Origin: Puccinellia tenuiflora
Lineage: Eukaryota > Streptophyta > Magnoliopsida > Poales > Poaceae
Length of the DNA: 64,000 bases
Assembly: GCA_012064385.1 (NCBI GenBank)
Contig: QRDG01001982.1
Coordinates: 71,471-135,470 of the forward strand
Direction of reading: 5' to 3'
Of this stretch, positions 1-11,329 are shown one piece after another (within the stretch, counting starts at the first letter, position 1; each line of letters opens with the position of its first letter). The position numbers and the translations under genes are program-made. The notes beneath the pieces are model-generated. The model ran no database searches. It was not told where the DNA came from and saw only the letters and a list, made by a program, of their open reading frames with translations.

Positions 1-353
1 GGTTTTTAGCCTTCTTGGTCATTACCGAAATGTTATGTCGGCAGCTCTTAGCTGGACCGACATATAGCCTGCTTGGGCATCATTGTATACTGGTTTCTAG
101 CCTTCTTGGGCATTACCGAAATGTTATGTCGGCAGCTTTTAGCTGGACCAACATATAGCCTGCTTGGGCATCATTGTATACTGGTTTCTAGCCTTCTTGG
201 GCATTACCGAAATGTTATGTCGGCAGCTTTTAGCTGGACTGACATATAGCCTGCTTGGGCATCATTGTATACTGGTTTCTAGCCTTCTTGGGCATTACCG
301 AAATATTATGTCGGCAGCTTTTAGCTGGACCGACATATAGCCTGCTTGGGCTG
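1..353. repeat. 91-bp tandem array, about 3.9 copies
   Basis: Copies start at 1, 92, 183 and 274, a constant 91-bp step. They are nearly identical, with single-base changes such as ACCGACATA / ACCAACATA / ACTGACATA. Each unit holds TATGTCGGCAG followed by CCGACATATAG, an inverted pair that can fold. The array starts at the window edge and may continue to the left. From 354 to about 450 the same GACATAT...TGGGCTATGTCGG theme continues in degenerate form. The array lies in the internal (minus-strand) region of the gypsy-type element. Confidence 0.95.
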
Positions 354-2331
354 CTTTGACATATTGCCTATATGGGCTATGTCGGATTTTTCGTAAAGCC
401 TGCATGGGCTGAATCGACATATTACCAACATGGGCTATGTTGGTTTATGGACGCGGAGTCCACCAGATTTTTGCTGGTATTTTGGACATGAAGTCCACCG
501 GCCTTGCCGGCATACATGGCGAATCGAGATATGTGGTGATCCGACGTTCTTGTCTATGCCATGATACTTTGGCGATATGAAATAACGGGTGATGCCGCGA
601 TTTTTTTTGGCAAGCCGACATAAACGGCGATTCGGAGATATGGGTTGATGCCGTGATATTTGGCAAGCCGACATAAACGGCGATCTGAGATGATTTACAG
701 GAAGTCGTGATGTTTTGGGTGATCCGAGATAACCGCTATAATTAAGATCTTGATGATGAGCACTTACTCGGTAAAACTGATACCGCCATACCGGGTTAGT
801 CCAAGCATATTTATAAAGAGTATTTAAACTTAACAGCAACTTTGCTAACAGATGAAATCAATTAGTTACACAAGCCATGCATGAAGATGCAGAATCGGTC
901 TCAACCGAGTCCCCGAGGTACTTTTCTTATCTAGGGGGAAACATAAAGCTGACTGGCCGGCCAGTCCCCGGGTCAAGACATCTTGCTCCCGGGGAAAACA
1001 TCTAAGCTAGATAAAAAGGGGCAGTCCCCGAGTAACTTTTGAGGTTATCCTCCTATGCTTGGTGAAAAAGCTTACACTGTAATTACTTACGTTGTATTGT
1101 TCATGCGGGTTTGAACAGAGAAGCACAGGTTAGGCCCGGGCGTCCAAACGGAGTCGAAGACGAGCGAGACCTGCATGGGTCAACCAAACTGAGCCGACAT
1201 GTGCATAGTCGGCAGACTTTCGCCGGCCACAGCATGCCAGATTCTTATTTAGCCGACATACTGCACATGCCGGTAGTTTATCTTGGCGGTTAAATGCCAG
1301 TTTCTATTTCGGCCAAGCTATCTCATCTGGCCTATTTCCAGCCGACACACTGCCTATGTCGGTACCACTTGCTTCAGCCGGGTTATCGCCTTACCCGGCC
1401 AGGCCTTTATCGGCACATGACTCAATTGAGTCCTTTTACTCGGCATGCACATGCGGCCGACATGCATGTAACAACCAACATGATACTGCTGACTTTTCTA
1501 TCTTGGTAGCTGACTCTTTTCAGCCGACACACACTAACCGCCGGGATCTATCTCTTTTCTTTTCTTCTATTCACTAACTCGGTCTGTGCCTCAAAACCGA
1601 CACAAGCTTTTCTCTATAGCTTCTCTACTTTACTCGGCTACGACGCCACATCCATCAGTGGCCGTCATACCTATGCTTCGGCCTGCCGCTCGCAGGCGTA
1701 CACGAATGCAGAGCGCGCCTAGACACGCACGGACGCTGCCAACACAGAGCCGGACCACGGTGATAGAGTTGATGTAGAGCCACCGGGCCGAGCAGGAGAG
1801 ACGGCTCACATGCCGCAGCCCCCGGGTACAGGCACAGCGCCGGTGACGAAGAAGGAGTGAGCGCGGAGGCCATGTCAATGTCAAGCCCCCGGGCGAACCC
1901 GGTCACAGCGTGAAGTCGGTGGCGAGGATGCCGGGCGCAGGCGAAGCTGACCAAGGCGACACCGGATCAAGGGTAACTGGTTGCGGGCGAAGCCGGACGT
2001 GGCAGAGCCGGCGCGGGGAATACGCCGACGGCGGCGCGGACGCCTGGAGCGGCGACGGTCACGCCAGCCCCCGAGTGCGGTTGGAGATGCCAGAGAGATC
2101 AGCGAGCGCGGCGGCGGTGCTGACGTATAGCCGCCGAGCTAGCCAGAGGCACGGTGAGCCGACCGTAGCCTTGTTGACGACGTTGGTGCTGGTGACGAAG
2201 AGCTTGATGAAGCGGCCCGGCGAGCGGAAACCCCGTGACGCCACGCGAGGTGCTCGCCGGAGTCGATGAAGAAGGTCCCGTCCGAAATTAGCCCAGCAAG
2301 CGCCACTACCAGCCCCACGGTGGGCGCCAAC
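354..2331 (-). mobile_element. internal region of a gypsy-type LTR element (partial)
   Basis: This is the internal sequence downstream, on the minus strand, of the PBS at 2317-2331. No gag, protease or reverse transcriptase motif can be read in it. The minus frame just after the PBS (about 2330-2139) gives the short stretch GLISDGTFFIDSGEHLAW, which looks like leader or early coding sequence, but it begins at a TTG and not an ATG. The rest holds many copies of CCGACAT/ATGTCGG and CCCCGGG-rich patches. The other LTR lies beyond the window, so this is either a non-autonomous element or one whose coding part is outside the window. The superfamily call rests on the PBS type and LTR shape only. 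Confidence 0.55.
2317..2331 (-). other. primer binding site of the gypsy-type element
   Basis: On the minus strand the LTR ends in GACGACA and is followed at once by GTTGGCGCCCACCGTGG. The core TGGCGCC is complementary to a tRNA 3' end, as in elements primed by lysine-type tRNAs. It fixes the element's orientation (minus) and the inner edge of the LTR at 2332. Confidence 0.75.
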
Positions 2332-3487
2332 TGTCGTCGTGGTGAACAACAGATGCCTAGGGGTAGGCTTAAGTTTGGGGCCGATGGACGCTAGAGGATT
2401 CGGGGAGGGATTATGCGTAGGAATACGCACACAAGGTGAAGCACACACGCGGTTTACCCAGGTTCGGGGCCCTCGTGAGGAGGTAAAACCCCTACTCCTG
2501 CTCGTCTGCTCTGTATAAGATGGTGCGTACCGGAGTTACAAGGTTGCTCCTAGAGCTGTTTAGCTAGAGGAGGAAGAAGAGCCCGTATGTGAGCTGGGGC
2601 AAAGCCAGACCCAGTTTGGGTGTGCTGCCTCGCGCCCCCTGTGAGATGATCCCCCTGGTGCTCCTTATAAAGGGAGCCCAGGGGACAAGGTATGCCCCCA
2701 CACAACACTATACATAACACGATGCTGCACTATTGCTGGAATTGACTACTGGGGTCTTGTCCATACTGTTGAGGCGTCACGGGGTGCACTGTGGCCACGC
2801 TAGGCATGGGTGGCCTGCACGCGGTCTTGTCTCTTTGTCCTTTGCTCTTATCCCCTGGTAGCTGGCACCGATATTTGTAGAGGGAGCCTATGCCGGTCTG
2901 AGCCAAGGGCGTCCCAAGACCGACATAGGGAGGCGAGGTTGCTGGCGAGGAGGAGCGGGCGGCGATGCCGGTCTGAGCTAAGGGCGTCCCAAGACCCGGC
3001 ATCGATGGAGAGTGGTTGAAGAGAACCGACATAGTCTGGTAATCCGACATATCCTATGCCGGCCTGGGGTATCTCAGCAGGCTGAGCGTTGATCGAAGGA
3101 GTAACCCGGTGGTGTCGATCTAAGGAGATCCGGTGCGTGCCGAGGTAATAGCGATCTCCCGGCCTGGTGATCCGGGTGCCGGCCCGGCCGGATGTGTGGC
3201 CAAGATGGGCCGACCCGAGAGTGGTTCTGCCGACATACGCCTATGTCGGCCTGGCGAGATGCCGGATTGAAGAACTGGTGCGGAGGTTACGGCCCGCGGG
3301 GATGTCAGCAATAGAGAATCAGTCCAACTGGGTTATGGAATCCGACATAGGCCTGGGCCGTTCCAATGTCGGCCCAGGTTGCCCTCTTCTGCTTTCCCTT
3401 TATCTTCTACGTATTTGCTTGCCGTTTCTTCCTTTTACTATACCAATAAGCTACCAACTCTGGGATACCCAGGGTCATATCCCGACA
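2332..3487 (-). repeat. 5' LTR of the gypsy-type element
   Basis: The stretch begins TGTCGTCG and ends ATCCCGACA on the plus strand, giving TG...CA termini on either strand. The PBS abuts its inner edge and a TATA box lies inside it. Its length is 1,156 bp. It carries a roughly 31-bp direct duplication (CCGGTCTGAGCYAAGGGCGT plus what follows) near 2890 and 2965, and many CCGACAT/ATGTCGG pairs. The outer flank is AGTGG (3488-3492), the expected TSD, but its partner is outside the window. Confidence 0.7.
2661..2674 (-). promoter_or_regulatory. TATA box of the gypsy LTR promoter
   Basis: On the minus strand CCCTTTATAAGGAG lies in the middle of the LTR, 330 bp before the LTR end. It would start a transcript at about 2630-2640 running leftward through the PBS. 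Confidence 0.55.
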
Positions 3488-4017
3488 AGTGGCGGAGAGT
3501 AAACCTACTTCAGCGACGAACAAAGACGACGGTAGGGTGGCTACCAAATGCTCAAACCCTAGTGACGGTGACGACGATAGCATGGTGTAATGGTTGTCCA
3601 TCCGCTATGTAAATGTAGTGATTTTCTCCCCTCTCCACTCGTATCTCTCTTTTATTCTAACCCAAAATCCATCCAATGACCACAATTCATCTGACTAGCA
3701 AACATTTATCCAAACTAAAATTTGGACAAAAAAATCGTGGTCTAGGATTTCAATAAATCCTACTGGTCGGAAAGTCAAACTTCAGTTGGTATTTTGACTT
3801 ATATTAGATGTATTTATGGGATTCAATCTTATGAATCAAATAACCATCATAAGAAATCCTAAGGATTTTAATTTTCGATTTACTATGAAAATATTTTGAG
3901 ACGGAGAGACCCTTACAATTATCTACAGTAGTATGTAAACTTGAGAGCCGTTTCGCTGCACTCCTCGAATTGTGCTCTCTTGCTACATACATGCATGCGA
4001 ACAATTTCCTCGCGTGA
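3488..4017. other. unassigned AT-rich stretch
   Basis: No coding frame with recognisable motifs and no clear terminal repeats are visible. It begins with the outer flank of the gypsy LTR and becomes AT-rich after 3,600. Confidence 0.5.
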
Positions 4018-4330
4018 GTTTTTTTAAAGCAACCACATATTTCATTAATAGAAAATATGAGGAAACTGACAGATAAACTAGGAGAAATTGGTAGTTCTGA
4101 TAACTTTGCAGGTAACATCGTAAGAGATAGAAAAATACAGGACGATTACTATAGTTTTCTACACCCACCAAAACCAAGGACCGTCGCCTAATTCCAGCGC
4201 CACCGAGACGCACACTAAAGAAGACGCGGAGCGTCCACCATTACCAGATCCAAATAAGGACCATCACCAAAAAGGGTTTTACGAATCGATGAACAGGCCT
4301 ACGGACTGTAGAAAATATGCAAAAAGGTCA
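4018..4330 (-). repeat. possible LINE 3' end (minus)
   Basis: The minus strand ends with TTTCTATTAATGAAATATGTGG followed by an A-rich tail (complement of GTTTTTTTAAAGC near 4017-4030). This resembles the 3' terminus of non-LTR elements. No ORF2 motif is present, so the call is tentative. Confidence 0.35.
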
Positions 4331-4985
4331 AATTGTTGGTACGCATAGGATTGCTAGTAGCAAACTAATTCCGGATAATATTGGCACCAATGATAAGTTC
4401 CAAACTGTGCCATCACTTATCCCAACGTCCCGATAATTTACCAGAAGAAAAGTCAGCACGGCTGCTCTGTTCATAGGCTTTTCCTCAGAGTGACTGATCT
4501 CCACCATATGGAATAAACATGGAGTGGACGAACTGAAGGACGTGTGACCGCCGTTGGAATGTTCTTGCTTCCGTAAGTGGTCTAGTGTGTGAGCGCTTGG
4601 AACCACATACACACACTACTTGATGCCGAGGGAGCGAGAGACACATGGGCACGCAGGGATAAGACGGGTGGATGGAAAGCATTTTAGAAACAAGGCAAAA
4701 GCTTTGCCTTTTATTTAAATCTAAACTATAATATTGCAATGCGTGGTGATGGTATGGTACGTCGTGTTTAGGAGAAAGGAGAAAGAACCTGGTACGTCGC
4801 GCACACCTACGAAGAAAGGAAAGAGAAGACCGAACCGTGTACGACAAGTGATCGCTTCAAGGCTACAAGCGCGAGAAAAACGGCCACATCCTATTTCAGC
4901 CCTTCGATTGCTTCCTCTAATCCGTACGACCGCAACTTGGTGTACGAATACGATCCGTCCAAATGAAAGCTAGCAACAGAGGAGA
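4331..4985. other. unassigned stretch
   Basis: No recognisable protein, terminal repeat or RNA gene was found. Open frames here are short and without domain signatures. Confidence 0.45.
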
Positions 4986-5670
4986 AATTTATAACAATAA
5001 ATTTGATAGTTAGGGTATCTCTAGCCGATCGAATATAAAATTTTAGAAGGGTATCTCTAGCCTATCGTCTATAACAACAAATTTGATAGTTAGGGTATCT
5101 CTAGCCGATTGAAATACCAATAAGGGAGTAGATGGCAGCCGACGGTGCCAGCGTCGTGGCTTTGCCGGGCTGCTCGCACGTGTTCCATAGGGGATGCATT
5201 CTCAAATGGTTCCACAGGGCGGCGACGTGTCCGTCCCGCCGGCACGACATGATGAGGGAGGTCCACAGTTATCGTTGGCGTGGCACCATCATCGTACCTC
5301 GCCGTGGAACAGAGCCAGTATTTGACGGAATTCATAAGTTAATAATGTATGTACATTTTGGAAGAAAAAAGTATGTATAGTCAAAATCAATGATGTGCTA
5401 AGACACTAGGACGTGAGTTAGGATTTAGTCATACGGCTCACGTAATTAATTGTTGCAATGGTCTGCATCAACAAATAACTTGTCGAGCGCAGACGGTGAA
5501 GAAAAATTCTAAGTTGCGGCCCGGTTTCATACCCCCTACAAATCAGATAGGTCGTCGTGCACATCTGATTCCGAGTAAAGCTGATAAACACAAAAACAAT
5601 AGTTATTATATTTTCTATAAATATTTTTTATCATTTTTTCACCCGTTGCAACGCACGGGTATTGTGCTAG
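4986..5670 (+). mobile_element. Helitron 3' end with nearby captured sequence
   Basis: The 3' end has the two expected Helitron marks. A hairpin, CCCGTTGCAACGCACGGG at 5642-5659, is followed 7 bp later by CTAG (5667-5670) and then T, the host side of an A/T insertion site. Just upstream is a RING-H2 gene fragment (5132-5380). The left limit is not established: I see no convincing TC start, so 4986 is only where a direct duplication begins (ATTTGATAGTTAGGGTATCT near 4998 and 5079). No Rep or helicase coding is present, so it is non-autonomous. Confidence 0.5.
5132..5380 (+). pseudogene. RING-H2 finger gene fragment
   Basis: The 82-codon frame starts at ATG 5132. Residues about 13-40 read PGCSHVFHRGC, then LKWF, then TCPSRRHD. 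This matches the second half of a RING-H2 zinc finger (C-x-H-x2-H-x2-C ... C-P-x-C), the E2-binding domain of many plant ubiquitin ligases. The first Cys pair is missing, and the last Cys is Arg (CGC, one step from TGC), so zinc site 2 is broken and site 1 is incomplete. The C-terminal 40 residues match nothing I recognise. There is no neighbouring exon. It lies just upstream of a Helitron 3' terminus, which suggests capture. Ligase function is very unlikely. Other RING subtypes cannot be excluded. Confidence 0.6.
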
Positions 5671-5689
5671 TATTGATAAAGTAGGAACA

Positions 5690-6730
5690 AACATGAAGGA
5701 CAAGACCTAAAAAGAAAAAGATACAACTCGAAACAAACCACACCGGCCCCGAGGCCGCGCCCCACACGGGTCGACGACCAAGTTTCCCAAGCAACCAAGG
5801 CCGACACCAAAACCCCTCAACACAACAAGGCGTAGGTGAGAATCCGGAGCCGCCCCTCCGACTTCCACGCCGGCTCCAGAGCCGCGCTCCACACGGGTCG
5901 ACGACCAAGACGCCTTAGCGACCAAAGCCGACACCAAACAACCTCGATGCAACATGGCGGAGGTAACCTCAACACAACAGCGGAGGCCAAGCATCCGGAG
6001 CCGCCGCTCCGACATCCACGCCAGCCCTAAGGTCGCGCCCCAGACGAGCCGATGACTAAGACGCCCAAGCGACCAAAGTCGACACACTCCACCACCTCGA
6101 CGCAGCACGACGGAGGTGAAGCCCGGAGCCGCCGCTCCGGCATCCACGCCGGCCCCAGAGCCGCGCACCACCTAGCCGGAGACGAAAACTCGCCGCCGCC
6201 AGCCACCATCTCTCCACAGATCCCTCTGGCCGGTGGAGCGTCCAAAGCGAGGCCCCAAGAGGCACGTGACGCAGGAGCGCCGCCATCGCCCGATCCCGCG
6301 TGGGATCAGAGTTTCCCCCGGAGAACCCGACAAGGAGAAAACGACACCATCACCACAACGACGCCTTTAAGAAGGGTGCGGCGCCCGTGGACGTCGCCGT
6401 CGTCGGCCCTGGCCGAAACCAGCGCAGGGCTTTCGCCCGACGATGGGTCGCAGATCTCGCAAACCGCCTGTCGAGGACCGGCCAGACCACCTTCAGCGCA
6501 AGCCGCATCCACCGTGGCATCTCACCCCATGGCGGGCGTCATGCCGACTATGACCCAGCCGTAGTCGCCGCTCCGAGGCCGCCGCCCCAGCTTCCTCCTC
6601 CCCTGCCACGCCCAAGCCAAAGGACGCAACGCCATGGCCGACCCAGCAGCCGCCACAGCCTCCCCGCCTCCACGCACGCCCGCGCGACTCCGGAAGCCTC
6701 CGAGAAGTGTGACCCTACACGGGATAGGCA
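5690..6730 (-). repeat. GC-rich LINE-type 3' UTR sequence (minus)
   Basis: This GC-rich stretch contains three degenerate repeats of CACACGGGTCGACGACCAAG with variants, at about 5764, 5891 and 6040. It then contains CCGGAGAACCCGACAAGG near 6316. Its composition and phrases resemble the LINE-like 3' region at 48055-49440. The long open frames here are a by-product of GC content and carry no domain. It abuts the Helitron end on the left. Confidence 0.4.
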
Positions 6731-7561
6731 AGTATACCAAACTAAAAAACAAGTGACATCCGTTCGGAAAAAAGTGACATTTAAATCACATCTTACACTT
6801 GAATTTAATTACATCCGAACTCTGCACCAACACGATATCAAAATCTACTTAGTACATAAAAAATGCACACAACAAAATTGTTAAAAAGAAACAAAAGATC
6901 AATAATTATTGCAGCGAAATATATCATCAACAACCATCGGTAGCAACTCGAGGGTAATATGAGAGGTGCTCCAACAACGACACCTTCATTAAAAGAACGA
7001 CGCACATCGTCGACATCACTAGATCCAACCATGTAGGTCAGATCATGGGATTTCACCCGAAGAGAAGTCTGACCAAACTTCGGGCAATGCATTCAACAAG
7101 GGAACGTGGCGTGAACGCCTCCATTGCTAGGTTCAACCAATAAAGACCGGATCTAGGTATTTCACCCCTCAAACTCGAGAACTAGCACGCAAAGATTGCC
7201 TCCACACCGAAATCGCCATGTTGATCCATCATCGCACAACCGCGAACGCACGAGCATGACGAGACTTAACCACGCAACTGGAACCGTTGTGTGTAACATG
7301 TCGCCCAGCAGTGCCTAGGGATGGCTGGCATCAACACTGACCCCCTGGCGACAAGGGGATGCCTACGTAGACCCGATAGGCTGATCATGTGTGGTACATT
7401 AGACAAGGTCCAAACAAACACATAAAAAAATTAGAGTTGTGACCTTGTACCTTAGTGACACAAATACCCAGAGCCTCTGTCAAAAAACAAAATACCACAG
7501 AGCCCCGCAGTCAAGGTCTCTATCTGGGCAACCACCACATAATTCTTTTTAGGGAAGTAAT
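6731..7561. other. unassigned stretch left of the CACTA element
   Basis: No protein motif or terminal repeat could be identified. It ends in the ATA target duplication (7562-7564) of the CACTA transposon. Confidence 0.45.
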
Positions 7562-7589
7562 ATACACTAGTAGAAAACGGCCCATTGGT

Positions 7590-7785
7590 CCCGGTTCCAA
7601 AGGGCCTTTGGTCCCGGTTTTCTAACCGAGACTAAAGGGTCGGGACAAAAGGGGGGGGGGGGGGGCTTTCGTCCCGGTACCTTAAGAACCGGGACCAATG
7701 GGCCTCCACGTGGGCATGGGGTGGGGGCTCCTGGCCGGAACCCTTTGGTCCCGGTTGGTATTACCAACCGGGACCAAAGAGGTTT
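7590..7785. repeat. left subterminal CACTA repeats with a poly-G run
   Basis: Inverted copies of TTTGGTCCCGGTT and AACCGGGACCAA lie at 7609, about 7690 and 7744-7780, giving hairpins. In Caspar-type elements such subterminal motifs are transposase-binding sites. A run of about 15 G sits near 7650. Confidence 0.75.
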
Positions 7786-7977
7786 CAGCGTTTTGTTCTT
7801 TTTTATTTTTTGGGGGGGTTCGATTTTTTTCCAGTAAATTATTTTTGCGTCGATTGCGTCAGTGGTACTACCATTCACATTTGATTCATATATACATACA
7901 TAAGTCCACACGTCGAGATCACGTTCAAGTTTATACTACACCGACATAATGTTTCTCACACGTCGAGATCACGTCAA

Positions 7978-9065
7978 TTACATAGGAGGCAAAACATAAT
8001 TACTATTGTGATAAAATTCTCCATTTCTCTTCAGGACCTCGGAGTTCAAAAATTCCACCATTTCCTCTTGAATTTCTTTTAGGCGCTTCGATGGTATGAG
8101 CTTGTCCCGCATTAACTCCATCTAGATCAATATGAATATATGAGTTCTTTATAACTATATATATATATATGAAATCATAATAAAATAATTTATGGATGGT
8201 AGTCAACACAATATGGTAATAAAAAATTGCGAAGAGTGTATACATACATCATGTGTTCTTTGTTCTCTATTCCGCTCACTGACAAAAGAGCGTATATACT
8301 CAAAAACGTAGTATGCACATAAATGTGTCCCTGGTTTCTGCCTCAGACACCACTTTACAAAAAATAGAATTTAATCAAATAATAATAAAGCTTGATAATG
8401 GTATTGAAACTAGAATTAAAGAGTTGCGCGGACCTATATATATAGTACTACTTACCTTGATTTCTCGTCGACATAAGTAGTTAGCTTGTTTTCGTCCTTC
8501 GGCTGAATCCATTCTTCAAGGTTGATCGGGACAATGTCCCTAACAATAACCCCGCATTGATTTCTATATTTGCGGCAGCAATCTAAGGGTTCCAAAGGTT
8601 CACCACTAGCACTAACTGGTCGATCACTATCCTACGACCCTCCTTCAACGGCTTCGTCGGGCCTCGTTTCGGCACTGCTGTAGATGCGGATGATTTGCTC
8701 GATCCGGAGGGCTAAAAGAAAAAATGGTTTGTTAATAACTGCAATACAACTCAAATAATACCTAAGTGTGATCGATGTACAGAGGCTTAATATACCTCGC
8801 CGGAGTTTGTTAAGGGCACTTCCTCCTCTCTACAAATTTCTTCTTCCTCAACTCCCTCACCGGAATCATTCAGAAATTAGGAGCCGTAATCTTCTGCAGT
8901 TACGGCATCTTCTTCACCGACAGGCGCGGCCGCACGTCCTGCTATAATCTGAAGCATTCGCATTTCACACTCCTCGTCTCTGCCGGCGACGTCCGGACAA
9001 GTTGGATCCATCTGCTCTTCACGCTCCTCGTCTCTGCCGACGGCGTCCGGAAAATTTGGATCCAT
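7978..9065 (-). pseudogene. CACTA Ulp1-like (C48 peptidase) gene, broken
   Basis: Exons read with good splice sites. 9065-8796 starts ATGGATCCAAATTTTCC and encodes an acidic N-terminus with a duplicated MDPxxPD block. 8711-8456 contains NQCGVIVRD, a block typical of CACTA-encoded proteins. About 8352-8248 contains KPGTHLCAYYVFEYIRSF, the catalytic-Cys region of Ulp1-type SUMO proteases. 8121-7978 is a charged helical tail of 47 residues ending at TAA. It is broken: a TAA stop interrupts exon 1 at 8877-8879, exon 2 has a frameshift, and the His/Asp part of the catalytic core found in the 57-kb relative is missing. It reads toward the nearest (left) transposon end. Family knowledge links Ulp1-like domains to grass CACTA proteins; the function in transposition is not established. 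Confidence 0.65.
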
Positions 9066-9199
9066 AGCTCAATGTCCCTGCAATCAATTTTGTAAAAAGA
9101 ATATGAATATCAAAATTTGCATCTAACACTATTTGTGAATGCAAAATTATAGCAACTACTTAACAATGTTAGCATTAGCAGAATAACTGTAATAACATT

Positions 9200-9670
9200 T
9201 GAAGAAAATTTGAATGTTTGCTATCAAAATTTGAATGTTTGCAATCAAAATTTGAATGTTTGCTATGAAATTTGAATGTTTGCATTCAAAATTGCTATAA
9301 AATTTGAATGTTTGCTATCAAAATTTGAATGTTTGCTATCACAATTTTTGGATAGACCTAAAATTCCTAACACAATTTTTTGCTAACACAAATTGTTTCT
9401 AACACTAACACTAACAATATTTCCTACCACAATATTTTGCTAACACAAATTATTTCTAACACTAACACTAACTAAAATTCCTAGCATAATTTTTTGCTAA
9501 CACAAATTGTTTCTAACACTAACACTAACAATATTTCCTACCACAATATTTTGCTAACACAAATTGTTTCTAACACTAACAGTAACTAAAATTCCTAAAA
9601 TAATTTTTTGCTAACATAAATGGATCCAAACACTAACAATATTTCCTAACATAATTTTTTGCTAACACAA
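9200..9670. repeat. AT-rich internal tandem repeats of the CACTA element
   Basis: From 9200 to 9345 about seven copies of AAAATTTGAATGTTTGCTAT occur. From 9360 to 9670 four to five units of about 60-70 bp follow, each containing TTTTTTGCTAACACAAAT and TCTAACACTAACACTAAC. No coding is visible. The stretch from 9670 to 10000 continues AT-rich with the same CTAACACTAAC theme. Confidence 0.8.
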
Positions 9671-10006
9671 ATGAGATGAAGAAAGAGCCGGAACCGCTCA
9701 AATCGACGCCCAAAAGTAATTTAAAATTCACAACAAGTAATAGCCTAATTTAAAATGGTATAATTTAAAATGGCATAATTTACAATGGCACGGAATAGCA
9801 AAAATTACATCTAAGAATTACAAAACAACAAAGCCTACAATTGATTTACAAAATGAACAAGATTACAATTTTAGACAACAAATTTAAACAAAAAATTTCA
9901 TACAATTTCCATTTTGCATAATTTCCTAACACACTAACACTAACAATCCTAAAATCCTAACACTAACACTACATTTCTAACACTGAAAAACAACAAAGAA
10001 AACTAA

Positions 10007-10420
10007 CTAAACTAGACAATAAAAAAAGTGCTCACCTTGGTACGGCCGGAGGTGGAAGAGGGGGCGGCGGGAGGCTGATGCGGAGCAGCACGGCGGCGGA
10101 GGCGAGGCGGCGGCTCCGTGCGCGCGGCTCAATCCGCGGCGGTGGCAGAGGGAGGGCGGGGCCACGTCGGAGCAGCACGGCGGCGGCTCCGCGCGCGGCT
10201 CAATCCGCGCGGCGGCAGAGGGAGGGCGGGGCCACACGCAGCACGGCGGCGGAGCACGCGGCTGTAGAGGTGGAGGGCAGGGCCACGCCGGAGAATCGCG
10301 CGGGTATGGCTTCGCTGGAGGATCGGGCAGCCTGGCGGCAGGGGAGAGGGCGGCGTCGGGGAAAAGAGAATGAGGAGAAAGAAGAGGTGAACCGCCCAAA
10401 TCGACGCCCAAAAGACCTTT
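10007..10420. other. GC-rich non-coding block inside the CACTA element
   Basis: GGCGGCGGAG / GCACGGCGG motifs repeat with an internal duplication of about 70 bp (GGCAGAGGGAGGGCGGGGCC at about 10145 and 10212). Open frames exist on both strands because of composition; none has domain features. Confidence 0.5.
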
Positions 10421-10575
10421 GGTCCCGGTTCCAGCCACGAACCGGGACCAAAGACCCTTTGGTCGCGGTTGGTAACACCAACCGGGACCAAAGGTCTGTC
10501 CGGGCCGCGAAATATTGCGCGCGAAGCCCAGCGGGCCTTTGGTCCCGGTTGGTGTTAAGAACCGGGACCAATGGT
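10420..10575. repeat. internal CACTA subterminal-type inverted repeats
   Basis: Three hairpins of the form CTTTGGTCCCGGTT...AACCGGGACCAAAG lie at about 10420-10455, 10460-10492 and 10540-10572. Such motifs usually mark element ends, so their position 2.9 kb inside may record an older nested insertion or deletion junction. Confidence 0.75.
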
Positions 10576-10579
10576 CTTT

Positions 10580-11329
10580 TTTTTCTTGTTTCTTATTTCT
10601 AGTTTCTTTTTCTGTTTTCTTTTTTGTTTCTTTTATATACTTTGATTTACATGCTTTTGGAATTGTTTTTTTCTAGTTTATTTTAAAATGTTCCAATATT
10701 TGAAATTCATTATCTTTTTATTATTTATTTTTCTAGTTTCTTTTTATTATTTAAAAATTCATATATTTTTATAGTTTCATTTAATTATTTGAAAATCATA
10801 TCTTTTAAAATGTTCCAATATCTATTGATTTAATTATCTAAAAATTGTAATAATTATCTGTATATTTTAAAACATCCTTTTTGAGCTGTTGGATAGCTAG
10901 CACACGGATCGTTGAATGCAAATTTTTAATTCATAGCAAACAACTTTAAATTTCATTGCAACTAAAAAAACATTGCTTTGATAAATTTTCAAACTTTGCT
11001 AAATTTTCTTATACACTAATAAAATAATTTTCAAATTTGACTATGTTGAATGTATTCAAATTTGAAATGGATAATTTGAGTAAATTTGACATAGATTTAA
11101 ATCCATATCATCAACAAAATTGAAACAAAATGCATGTTTGATTGTTTTTCATATAATTTGAATTTCTAAAAATGCTTTTAATATGAAATTTTCTTTTTTA
11201 TGTTTTCTGTTTATTTTTTCTTTCTTATGTTTTCTGTTTATTTTTCTCTCTTATTTTTTCTATCTATTTGTTTGAGATTAGAGGTTAATTCATTTAATTA
11301 AATTTTTTGGAATTTGAACTTAATTAAGT
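10580..11329. other. AT-rich non-coding spacer in the CACTA element
   Basis: T-rich and A-rich low-complexity sequence without coding features or clear repeats longer than 20 bp. Confidence 0.5.

Noticed and set aside
1..353. CRISPR-like array
   Set aside because: The 91-bp units are contiguous tandem copies without distinct spacers, in a plant retroelement context.
3983..4847. Overlapping minus-strand frames near 4-4.8 kb as genes
   Set aside because: Short, overlapping in different phases, no motif.
5700..6560. GC-rich frames as secreted or structural proteins
   Set aside because: Internal repeats and multi-frame openness indicate LINE-type 3' UTR sequence.
10007..10602. Arg/Ala-rich frames as a CACTA regulatory protein
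   Set aside because: Composition-driven; they run into the CTTTGGTCCCGGTT hairpins, which are non-coding.
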